A DNA stretch of 40,152 bases, taken from contig CAZNFQ010000009.1 of the NCBI GenBank assembly GCA_964571965.1, forward strand, positions 1 to 40,152. Reading direction: 5' to 3'. The first letter of the stretch is position 1; each line of letters starts with the position of its first letter. The notes below the pieces were generated by a model. The model saw only the letters and a program-made list of their open reading frames with translations, ran no database searches and was not told the origin of the DNA. Shown one piece after another: positions 33,297-40,152 of this stretch. Both the position numbers and the translations under genes were made by a program. The DNA comes from Sabulitectum sp964571965. GTDB lineage: Bacteria; Fermentibacterota; Fermentibacteria; Fermentibacterales; JCC-6.

Positions 33297-33312
33297 TGGA
33301 ACCCGAATTGCA
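33297..33312 (+). promoter_or_regulatory. Predicted sigma-54 promoter of the membrane-protease genes
   Basis: TGGAACC-CGAA-TTGCA has the invariant GG and GC at the correct spacing and matches 10 of 12 consensus bases. It lies in the 92-base non-coding gap 37 bases before the YugP-like ATG. Confidence 0.45.
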
Positions 33313-33348
33313 TGAAAGATTACATAGTGTTAAAGAAAGGTTGATAGA

Positions 33349-34041
33349 ATGCTTTTTCCCATGATGTATGACATGAATTCGGGTCTGCTTGTGATCATTG
33401 CCGCGTTTCTTCTGGGCCTGGTTGCAAGATCCATGATAAACTCCACCTATTCCCGTTACAGCACCATTAAGAACGGACTGGGCCTTTCAGGCGCTGAGAT
33501 GGCCAGAAACATACTGGACAACTACGGTCTCGCAGCGGTGAGGATCGAACCGATCTCCGGCAGGCTCACCGATCATTATGATCCCCGCTCACAGACACTG
33601 AGGCTATCTTCGGATGTTTTCGGCGGAAGGTCCGTAGCTGCCATAGGCATAGCTGCCCATGAAGCAGGCCACGCGGTTCAGCACGCAATGGGCTATGCTC
33701 CCATCAAATTCAGGAATGCCCTTGTTCCCGTTGCGAATCTGGGAAGCAGAATGCTTTTCCCCCTGATACTTGGAGGTTTTTTTCTCAGAATGGGAAATCT
33801 TATAACCATTGGTGCCATCCTCTACGCCGGCGTACTGCTTTTCCAGCTTGTAACACTGCCCGTTGAGTTCAATGCTAGCGCCAGGGCGGTTAACTGGCTG
33901 GAGAAGAACAGGGGTTTTCCCCCGTCGGACGTACAGGGAGTAAAAAAGATACTCCGTGCTGCGGCACTTACTTATGTTGCAAGTGCACTGGCCTCCCTGG
34001 GACAGATGATCTGGCTTCTCATGGCCGGAAGGAGGCGTTAG
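33349..34041 (+). CDS. YugP-type zinc membrane metallopeptidase
   Basis: A 230-residue membrane protein of the Zn-dependent peptidase family typified by Bacillus YugP. It has an N-terminal helix (10-28), the DHYDPRSQTLRLSSDVFGGRSVAAIGIAAHEAGHAVQH segment with zinc motif His104-Glu105-His108, then three further membrane helices and a distal PVEFNASARA segment. The substrate is unknown. ATG follows a weak AAAGG site. The gene probably forms an operon with the M50 protease gene, whose start is one base after its stop. Confidence 0.9.
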   Translation: MLFPMMYDMNSGLLVIIAAFLLGLVARSMINSTYSRYSTIKNGLGLSGAEMARNILDNYGLAAVRIEPISGRLTDHYDPRSQTLRLSSDVFGGRSVAAIGIAAHEAGHAVQHAMGYAPIKFRNALVPVANLGSRMLFPLILGGFFLRMGNLITIGAILYAGVLLFQLVTLPVEFNASARAVNWLEKNRGFPPSDVQGVKKILRAAALTYVASALASLGQMIWLLMAGRRR

Positions 34042-34042
34042 C

Positions 34043-34666
34043 TTGATACTCGAGATGCCCCTTGTGCTGGTCATTGTGTTTTTCAGTGTGGTATGCCATG
34101 AGGTTGCGCACGGTTATACGGCCTATCGTCTGGGCGACCCCACTGCCTGGAGAATGGGCAGGTTGACTTTCAATCCCCTGGTACACATCGATCCCTTCGG
34201 CACAATAATACTGCCCGGTCTTCTTCTACTCACGGGAAGCAGATTCCTTTTTGCATGGGCGAAGCCCGTTCCGGTTGACCCCCGGTATTTCAGGGATCCA
34301 AAGAATGGAATGATGCTCGTTTCACTTGCAGGACCGGGGACCAACCTTCTTATAGCCCTTATCCTCACGGCGATCCTTCATCTGGCAGGGGGGTTTATCC
34401 CGGAGTTCCTGGCAGGCGCCCTTGCCTGGGCGGCACTGATAAACATCGTACTGATGGTGTTCAATCTTATTCCCATTCCCCCTCTGGACGGCAGCAGAAT
34501 TGTCGCCAGATTCTTAAAGGGAAGACTGCTCTGGCAGTACATGCGGCTTGAGAAATACGGAATGTTCATTGTGTTCGGTCTTCTTTTCCTTGGTGTGATA
34601 TCCAGCATTCTTCAGCCTGTGATGTACTGGGCGGTGAAGATACTGAACATCTACCAGTTCCTTTAG
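34043..34666 (+). CDS. Site-2-protease-like M50 membrane metalloprotease
   Basis: A 207-residue intramembrane protease of the short YwhC/Rip-type group. It has zinc motif HEVAH (19-23), NPLVHIDPFGT (44-54), AKPVPVDPR, and NLIPIPPLDGSRI with Asp149 as third ligand. About five membrane helices, no PDZ domain. Related proteins cut membrane-bound regulators or degrade signal-peptide remnants. TTG start with an excellent AGGAGG. Together with YugP and a sigma-54-like promoter it suggests a membrane quality-control unit. Confidence 0.92.
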   Translation: MILEMPLVLVIVFFSVVCHEVAHGYTAYRLGDPTAWRMGRLTFNPLVHIDPFGTIILPGLLLLTGSRFLFAWAKPVPVDPRYFRDPKNGMMLVSLAGPGTNLLIALILTAILHLAGGFIPEFLAGALAWAALINIVLMVFNLIPIPPLDGSRIVARFLKGRLLWQYMRLEKYGMFIVFGLLFLGVISSILQPVMYWAVKILNIYQFL

Positions 34667-34678
34667 AACGGGAGAATT

Positions 34679-36130
34679 ATGAGTTTGTTTCTTTTGATCC
34701 TCATGGCGGGTATCTATGAAGATACACCCATAACCCGGAACCTGGATACGGATTTCGTTCCGGGAACCTATGCTGAGTACAGGGCTTCGCAGCCTGAGTT
34801 CGCCGATCTCAGGGTAACACCTGTTTACGGAGTTTCCCGGGGAAGCGACGTTATGATAGTTATGGAAGAGTTCATGTCAGACAGCCTGGACGGAACCATT
34901 TTCGACCAGTGGATCGCTGACATTGAATCGGAGGGCAATACCGTTTCGGCGGTTGAGATAACCTATGCGTATCCCACGGAGATAAGAGCCTGGTTTCAGG
35001 AACTGTATGCCGACGGTCTAAAGGGTGTTATCCTGGTGGGTGACATACCGGCTCCGTGGTCCTGCACGGTGGATGACTCCAAGTCGAATGAAACCTTTCC
35101 CAGCGATTATTTCTACATGGATCTTGACGGGGTCTGGGAAGACAACTGGATCGGCTACTACACCCAGGGCGTTGCAGGGCAGGACAGCATTTACGACGGC
35201 TGGAGCGGCGACCTGTTCCCCGAGATATACACCTCCAGAATTCTCTCCAGTGTCATTTTGCTTGGAGATGAGTATGATCTTATAGAGGCATATCTCGAAA
35301 GACTCCACGAATGGCGGGTCAACGGAGATCCTGATCCCCACGCCCTCTGCTATGTTGACGACGACTGGTCAGGATGGGGCAATTCATACAGAAGCGCGAT
35401 GATGAATCTCTACGACGAAGTTGAACTTGTGAATCAGGTGGATTCCACCAATGGAACCGACTACAGATACAACAGGCTTCCTGCGGGATACACCTGGATA
35501 AGCCCCTTCGTTCACTCAGGGCCCACCCTTCACCAGTGGAGCCCCGGACCCAGCACCACAAGCGGCCATATCTGGACCGACCAGCCCCCCAGCAGATTCT
35601 ATAATCTTTTCGCCTGTTCCAACGCCAGGTTCACAAGCAACTGGTGCATGGGATGTACCTATGTTTTCGGTACTGAAACCGGTCTTGCCGCCGTTGGAAG
35701 CACCAAGAGCGGTGCAATGCTTCAGTTCGCCCAGTTCTACATTCCCCTGGGAGACGGAGCCAGTTTCGGTGAAGCCTACCAGGAATGGTGGGACTACATA
35801 ATCAGCGGCGGATTCACTCCCAGTGAGCAGTACTGGCACCTGGGAATGGTGGTGCTGGGGGATGCCACAATAATGCCTGCGATGCATATGCTGGGAATAG
35901 AGGAAGATACTTCTCCGGCAGTCCCCACGATTCATTTCAGTGCAAACCCTTCCAGGGGTCCCGTTACGATTTCCGCAGGGGGAGACTTCTCCATAATTGA
36001 CATGACCGGACGTGAGATTGCTTCAGGCACAGGCAGTGAAACCATTTCAGGTCTGGAAACGGGTATTTACCTGGTAAGGTCCGAAAACGGTCATATGGCT
36101 GCAACTGCGAAACTCTGCATAATTAACTGA
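34679..36130 (+). CDS. Secreted C25 (gingipain-like) cysteine protease with T9SS-like C-terminal tail
   Basis: A 483-residue protein with a short N-terminal signal-like segment. The caspase-like fold includes VKGVILVGDIPAPW-type segments (here GVILVGDIPAP), SDYFYMDLDG, LFPEIYTSRI, and a predicted catalytic pair His279 (PFVHSGPTLHQW) and Cys313 (FACSNARF). The spacing of 34 is close to that in gingipains. The C-terminal ~65 residues (FSANPSRGPVTIS...DMTGREIASG...ISGLETGIYLVRSENG) have the T9SS type A sorting-domain pattern, so export through an outer membrane is inferred. GGGAG precedes the ATG. It lies 13 bases after the M50 gene. Confidence 0.88.
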   Translation: MSLFLLILMAGIYEDTPITRNLDTDFVPGTYAEYRASQPEFADLRVTPVYGVSRGSDVMIVMEEFMSDSLDGTIFDQWIADIESEGNTVSAVEITYAYPTEIRAWFQELYADGLKGVILVGDIPAPWSCTVDDSKSNETFPSDYFYMDLDGVWEDNWIGYYTQGVAGQDSIYDGWSGDLFPEIYTSRILSSVILLGDEYDLIEAYLERLHEWRVNGDPDPHALCYVDDDWSGWGNSYRSAMMNLYDEVELVNQVDSTNGTDYRYNRLPAGYTWISPFVHSGPTLHQWSPGPSTTSGHIWTDQPPSRFYNLFACSNARFTSNWCMGCTYVFGTETGLAAVGSTKSGAMLQFAQFYIPLGDGASFGEAYQEWWDYIISGGFTPSEQYWHLGMVVLGDATIMPAMHMLGIEEDTSPAVPTIHFSANPSRGPVTISAGGDFSIIDMTGREIASGTGSETISGLETGIYLVRSENGHMAATAKLCIIN

Positions 36131-36134
36131 CTCT

Positions 36135-37955
36135 TCAAGGGGACAGGGCACCGGGCCCTGTCCCCGTCTGATCCATAATCACATCAAGATACCGGTCGGC
36201 CTTCTGTGTCCAGTCCGCAGGGATCTCTGTGTAAAGGTCGATACCATCGAAGATGGCTAAAACAGTTGCTGCGGGGATTTCTTCTTCGGAAACAGCTGCG
36301 AAGGTCAATGCCGTAAACCACAGTTCAGCGGCCAGTCGAGGTGAGTTGTTCCTGCAGTAATCCGTAAGTACAAGAAGTTTCCCGGAAACGCCAAGAAGCT
36401 GGTCATTGGAAAATGCATCCACCAGGGATCCCAAATCACCCCGGTTGGGATCGCAGAATGCTTCACCCAGCATCCTTGCCGTATCGGGGTCCATACCCCG
36501 GCTGTCAATACCGTTGATTACCATCAGCAAGAGATCGTTCGAAGATGTTCCACCGGGGGAAAGCAGGGCAGCCCTGGCCCATTCAGAGGAACAATCTCTG
36601 CCCGCAGCGGAAAGTGCCATTGCCTTCAGTTCCCACCCCATGTAATAAGAGGGATAAAGATCAATGAATGTATTCGCGTCTTCTATTGCGGCAAGTACGG
36701 CTCCCTGAGCGAGATGAGCATGACCTGCTGCCAGAAAAGCCCGTTCTTCCCAGGGTATACGCTCACATGCAAGCTCCAGTTTCCCTGCTGATGGCGAGCC
36801 GCCTCCACCCATTGCCCCATAGCCGGTTATGACAATGTATCCCCAAAACAGTGAGATCAGGATAAGGATACCGGGAATGAGCGGATGAAGATCCAGCCTC
36901 TTTCGAGAAAATCCCGGTACCGCTGCAAAGAAAAGGGCGGCTGGAAGGGCTCCCAGCGGTGTCGCCAGGGGAAGATCTGTTGCAAAAACCGGCCAGAAAG
37001 CAAGAAGAAGAGCATTGGGTAGAGGCTTGTGGGCTTTTCTAAGAAACCAGATCAGCAGGAAGATCACCAGCAGGAGTCCCGGTATACCTGACTCGGTGAT
37101 AAGTTCAAGAGGTTCTGAGTGAAGGTAGTCTACCCTTCTGTTTTCCCCGGCAAGCCTCCTGAGCTCAGGTTCCGCGGAGGTAAAGAGAACCAGTCTTGCG
37201 GAGCCGGTGCCGGTTCCCAGAGGCAGGTTCTCCTGGAACAGTGAAGAAGAACATCGCCAGATCCTCGACCGGAGCTCCAGGGTAGGTCCTATCCTGCCGG
37301 CGAGATCAGGCATCACGGACAGAGCGATCTGTCCTGCGATCATTATTGGGATTATATGCCTGCGGTCAAAAACCCGCCGTTTCCCCAGGAGAACAGCAGT
37401 ACCCCCAAGAAAACACGCGATCCAACCGGTTAGAAATGCCGATACGGCCACCCCGGACAGTATGAGCGGCGGCAGTATCCATGAATACCATGATCTTCTC
37501 CGGAAAACATGAATGGAGGCGGTGAAACCAAGGGACAGAACCATTCCGGTTCTGTTGGGGTTACCGGTAATGGTGTCAGGACCAGCGAGTATCATAAGTG
37601 CGGCGGTTACTGCGGCGGCGGCGGAAAGACCCCTGAGCAGGGGCTCTATCCCATATCTGTTAACGGTACCGGAGAACCCGGTTATCATCATTCCGAAGGA
37701 GAACCATCGTACCGCAAAGGGAACACCGCCAAGAGGAGATGAACTCCAGATCAGGGAGATGGCCGGGAGCAGAGCCAGGGTGATCCCGGTGAAGAGATGT
37801 GTCTTTCCAATGGATCTTCTGCCCTGGAACAGAACAACCGCGGCAAGCAGGGGGTATATGGCAAGCCTGGACATCATGGTGGTGTCGAAAAGCCCGGGGA
37901 TTACGAAGAACAACCCTGCAAGGAAGGGAACCAGGAAAGCGAATAAGCCAGTCAA
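36135..37955 (-). CDS. O-antigen ligase-like polytopic membrane protein with TPR-like tail
   Basis: The 606-residue protein has about ten to twelve membrane helices in the first 380 residues. It carries Wzy/WaaL-type features: GNPNRTG, ELRSRIWRCSSSLFQENLPLGTGTGS, and the periplasmic HSEPLELITESGIPG (His279) before a late helix. From about 385 a soluble helical part resembles TPR repeats. Such enzymes polymerise or ligate lipid-linked glycans. TTG start directly follows the TAG of the PPIase gene, with GGAGTG upstream, so the genes are coupled. Confidence 0.8.
   Translation of the reverse strand: MTGLFAFLVPFLAGLFFVIPGLFDTTMMSRLAIYPLLAAVVLFQGRRSIGKTHLFTGITLALLPAISLIWSSSPLGGVPFAVRWFSFGMMITGFSGTVNRYGIEPLLRGLSAAAAVTAALMILAGPDTITGNPNRTGMVLSLGFTASIHVFRRRSWYSWILPPLILSGVAVSAFLTGWIACFLGGTAVLLGKRRVFDRRHIIPIMIAGQIALSVMPDLAGRIGPTLELRSRIWRCSSSLFQENLPLGTGTGSARLVLFTSAEPELRRLAGENRRVDYLHSEPLELITESGIPGLLLVIFLLIWFLRKAHKPLPNALLLAFWPVFATDLPLATPLGALPAALFFAAVPGFSRKRLDLHPLIPGILILISLFWGYIVITGYGAMGGGGSPSAGKLELACERIPWEERAFLAAGHAHLAQGAVLAAIEDANTFIDLYPSYYMGWELKAMALSAAGRDCSSEWARAALLSPGGTSSNDLLLMVINGIDSRGMDPDTARMLGEAFCDPNRGDLGSLVDAFSNDQLLGVSGKLLVLTDYCRNNSPRLAAELWFTALTFAAVSEEEIPAATVLAIFDGIDLYTEIPADWTQKADRYLDVIMDQTGTGPGALSP
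36139..36165. terminator. Hairpin between convergent protease and ligase genes
   Basis: GGGGACAGGGC (36139-36149) pairs perfectly with GCCCTGTCCCC (36155-36165), an 11-bp stem with a five-base loop. There is no T-run. It overlaps the last codons of the minus-strand ligase-like gene and may stop the protease transcript. Confidence 0.5.
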
Positions 37956-39488
37956 CTACAGGTCACTCCACATGGAGGGGTCTGCGGGAAGGTCTTCGAG
38001 AATGTCGCTGTTAATCTCCAGCTCATAGCTTTCCTCAAGTGTTCGAAGCCATTCCATTGTGTCTTGCTCCTCCAGGTGGGCGGTAATACTGGCCCTTAAT
38101 GCTTCCTTCAGATCTTCAAACTCTGCCTGGTGCGGCGCAATGATGCTGTGGAGCCGGTACATCACGAAAAGACCCTCTTCAATTTCCACGGGCCGCTGCC
38201 ACTCTCTGCTTCCTTCTTCCAGCATGAAGAGCACTGCCCCCATTCCACTGGGCAGTTCAGAAGCAGTTACCGGCCTGGAAAGATGTTCACAGCCGGGAGC
38301 CAGGAACCGCGTGTAACCGGGATACTGGAAATCTTCAGCGTCGGCACCCTCAGATGCTGAAGCCATTGCTTCCTCTATCCCCTCCGAAGACAGCATTACG
38401 GATTCGAATGTTCTGGTTTCGGGTACAGTGGGTATGCTGTCCAGGCTCTGGTAAGCTTCCTGGATCATCTCGTCTGTAACCTGAACGCCTGCAATAACTT
38501 CATTGTAAAACATCAGATCACTGGCGTAGCTTGCCGCAAAATCGTTACTCTCCTGGATCAATACCGAATAACCGTCGGGATAGAGTTCTGAGAGCAAATT
38601 CTCCAGTGTGGAAAATTTTGAATGATTCTTCAGGTTGTGGTATACCCATGACGGAGAATCAAGACCCACAGGATGTCCCAGGGAAGTCAGTTCTGCGATC
38701 CCGTCGAGATCTGACACAGAAAGGCTGCCTCCATCCCACGAGGCTAGGATCTCATCTCCTTCAAGCAGGTTTCTGTCAGTGCAGTATGTGTCCACAAGTG
38801 AAGAATCCAGCTCGAGTGATTCCATAACACCGGCGTAAATGGAATCAAGTCTGTTTGCCATCCTTCTTTCGGTCAGGGAAGACAGAGCAAAGGAATTAAC
38901 CCTGGAAGTGTCGGCAAGGGTTACCTGGATCATGCTGTCCGGAGAAGATGAGATGGAATCAAGGGTGAAAATTTCACCTGAAAGGTTTATTGTCTGTCCC
39001 GGAGACATGGTATCGAAAGCAAAGGCAAGGTCCCAGTCAAGATCAGGAAGCCTTTCTGGTCCGAATGGGGTGCCGTCGGGATCGGTATACCAGACCAGTG
39101 TGCCTATCAGTTCTCTGTAGTTAAGCAGGTCCTGCTGTGAAACGGAAGCCCGGATGCTGGACTGGAGAGAGTCTGCAAAGGCGATGTATGAACTGTTTCT
39201 CAACCAGCATTTCCTGACGGACTGTACCCTTTCAGAATAAAGATAGTCATCGTTCGAGATCTCCTGTATGATTATGGCCTTCTTTCCCAGGGCCGAAACG
39301 AAATCCCCCACGGGATTGCTGCCGGACATGAATCCCTGTCTGGCACCGGGTTCCAGGGCGTTCCAGGCATCACCGGCTTCTGAAACCGTAATTTCCCCCT
39401 CTGTGGTCCTTATGAGCCAGGTTTTGCCCTGGGGGCCGTTGCATCCGAATACAGCGAGCAAAACGGAAAGAGCTACAATCTGTTTCAT
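37956..39488 (-). CDS. Peptidyl-prolyl isomerase-like lipoprotein (SurA/PrsA type)
   Basis: A 510-residue lipoprotein: signal with lipobox VFGC (Cys15), a long helical chaperone region, and a divergent parvulin-like domain in the C-terminal third (TFESVMLSS...ELPSGMGAVLFMLEEGSREWQRPVEIEEGLFVMYRLHSIIAP) followed by the usual helix. It probably assists folding of envelope proteins. The ATG at 39488 has AAGGAA upstream. A longer frame to 39551 would bury the signal peptide. A TATTAT box on the minus strand at 39531-39526 may be its -10. PPIase activity is uncertain because the domain is diverged. Confidence 0.75.
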   Translation of the reverse strand: MKQIVALSVLLAVFGCNGPQGKTWLIRTTEGEITVSEAGDAWNALEPGARQGFMSGSNPVGDFVSALGKKAIIIQEISNDDYLYSERVQSVRKCWLRNSSYIAFADSLQSSIRASVSQQDLLNYRELIGTLVWYTDPDGTPFGPERLPDLDWDLAFAFDTMSPGQTINLSGEIFTLDSISSSPDSMIQVTLADTSRVNSFALSSLTERRMANRLDSIYAGVMESLELDSSLVDTYCTDRNLLEGDEILASWDGGSLSVSDLDGIAELTSLGHPVGLDSPSWVYHNLKNHSKFSTLENLLSELYPDGYSVLIQESNDFAASYASDLMFYNEVIAGVQVTDEMIQEAYQSLDSIPTVPETRTFESVMLSSEGIEEAMASASEGADAEDFQYPGYTRFLAPGCEHLSRPVTASELPSGMGAVLFMLEEGSREWQRPVEIEEGLFVMYRLHSIIAPHQAEFEDLKEALRASITAHLEEQDTMEWLRTLEESYELEINSDILEDLPADPSMWSDL

Positions 39489-39596
39489 ATAGCGATTCCT
39501 TTCAAGGTCATTTATGTCTGAGGGTATAATATACAAAATAGCAGGGATCACTTCCCGTGAAAGCGCCTGAATTAGCGGAGGATAACTGTGATACCG

Positions 39597-40152
39597 TTAG
39601 AACAGTGTCTTGATGGAACCCCATGTTTCCCGGTCCAGACACGAAGATGGTTCCACGTCATAAGCAAGGAGCTGGTCAGAAGATGACTGAAGGAGTATCC
39701 ACAGTGTGTTCGGGTAGAAAAAGGTGCCCATTGTAGCGCCGCCGTACTGCCCTCCGGTGACAAGTACATACTGGTATATCAGGTTGCCCTCCGAATCAAG
39801 CTGGGTGACGATTCCGGATCCGTCAGCACTGGTTACCCACATGCATTCGTTCCTGAAGTCCCATGCGGCTCCATAGACGGAAACGCACTGGGTTGACCAG
39901 ACACTGCTGGAAGCGGTGGAACCGCTTACGCCGTCCCAGACCAGGCGGTAGAGTTCGTTCCCGAAATTGCCGGTGAAGAAACTGTTGTCACCTGCGCGGT
40001 AAGCCAAGGCTCTGTTGGGGTTCTCCGGACCGTAAAAGGAACCGACCTTCTGGTAAGTGATTATGTCGTAGTATTCTATGGAAGACCCTTGTGATCCGAA
40101 CATGAACATTCCGTCGCAGCAGAGGTCGCGTAGCCCCCAGCCGGGAGCTTCG
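39597..40152 (-). CDS. Secreted beta-propeller-like protein, C-terminal part (5' end outside window)
   Basis: At least 185 residues, in frame to the window edge, so the ATG at 40109 is internal. The visible sequence (GWGLRDLCCDGMFMFGSQGSS...ALAYRAGDNSFFTGNFGNELYRLVWDG...YGAAWDFRNECMWVTSADG) has the repeating W/G-rich blades of extracellular propeller proteins common in T9SS-bearing phyla. It ends ETWGSIKTLF with no sorting domain visible. Function unknown. Confidence 0.65.
   Translation of the reverse strand, partial: EAPGWGLRDLCCDGMFMFGSQGSSIEYYDIITYQKVGSFYGPENPNRALAYRAGDNSFFTGNFGNELYRLVWDGVSGSTASSSVWSTQCVSVYGAAWDFRNECMWVTSADGSGIVTQLDSEGNLIYQYVLVTGGQYGGATMGTFFYPNTLWILLQSSSDQLLAYDVEPSSCLDRETWGSIKTLF

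Noticed and set aside
36360..36372. Third copy of the CCGTAAGT repeat core
   Set aside because: Only about nine bases match, inside a coding gene, which is expected by chance.
1..40152. tRNA, rRNA or CRISPR arrays
   Set aside because: No cloverleaf-like, rRNA-like or regularly spaced direct-repeat sequence was seen. Nearly all bases are in protein genes.

Overview
This is a dense bacterial chromosomal segment of moderately high GC, with AGG/AGA-rich arginine codons and almost no intergenic space. About 34 protein genes are recognisable. No stretch longer than about 260 bases lacks a gene. The gene content is diderm-like: lipoproteins, a SurA/PrsA-like foldase, an O-antigen-ligase-like protein, and a gingipain-type protease with a type IX secretion (T9SS)-like C-terminal tail. 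Together with many sigma-54 activators this suggests a lineage near the FCB superphylum, perhaps an uncultured phylum such as Fermentibacteria, WOR-3 or Cloacimonadota. The phylum is an inference and cannot be proved from the window.

Layout: 1-407 is the end of ornithine carbamoyltransferase, followed by a strong terminator. 7614-455 (minus) is a tight run: sigma-54 response regulator, REC-GAF-GAF-HD-GYP regulator, enolase, FtsB-like protein, GT-C-like membrane protein, RsgA GTPase. 7668-15593 (plus) is a translationally coupled run for envelope work: M23 lipoprotein, GT2 glycosyltransferase, NodU-type carbamoyltransferase, a sigma-54 activator with a dead receiver domain, HflK, HflC and an RmlD-like reductase. 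15564-16667 holds a REP-associated (Y1/HUH) transposase gene bracketed by a 27-bp near-perfect inverted repeat that forms the 3' ends of both flanking genes. uvrA follows on the minus strand. Divergent from uvrA is dnaK-grpE-dnaJ, preceded by a good sigma-54 promoter match.

24333-26033 encodes a stand-alone carboxyltransferase subunit (PycB/OadA-like). metK follows and is preceded by what looks like a SAM-II riboswitch joined to an intrinsic terminator. From metK the plus strand continues with an EnvC-like protein with a degenerate LytM domain, holB, ricT (PSP1), metG and a DUF2334 deacetylase-like gene. A second sigma-54-like promoter precedes a YugP-type membrane protease, an M50 site-2-type protease and the C25-like protease. 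On the minus strand the right end has an O-antigen-ligase-like gene, a PPIase lipoprotein and the C-terminal part of a secreted propeller-like protein running off the edge.

The most interesting signals are the SAM-II-like riboswitch, the inverted repeat around the transposase gene, and the two predicted sigma-54 promoters in front of protein-quality-control genes in a window that also encodes two sigma-54 activators.
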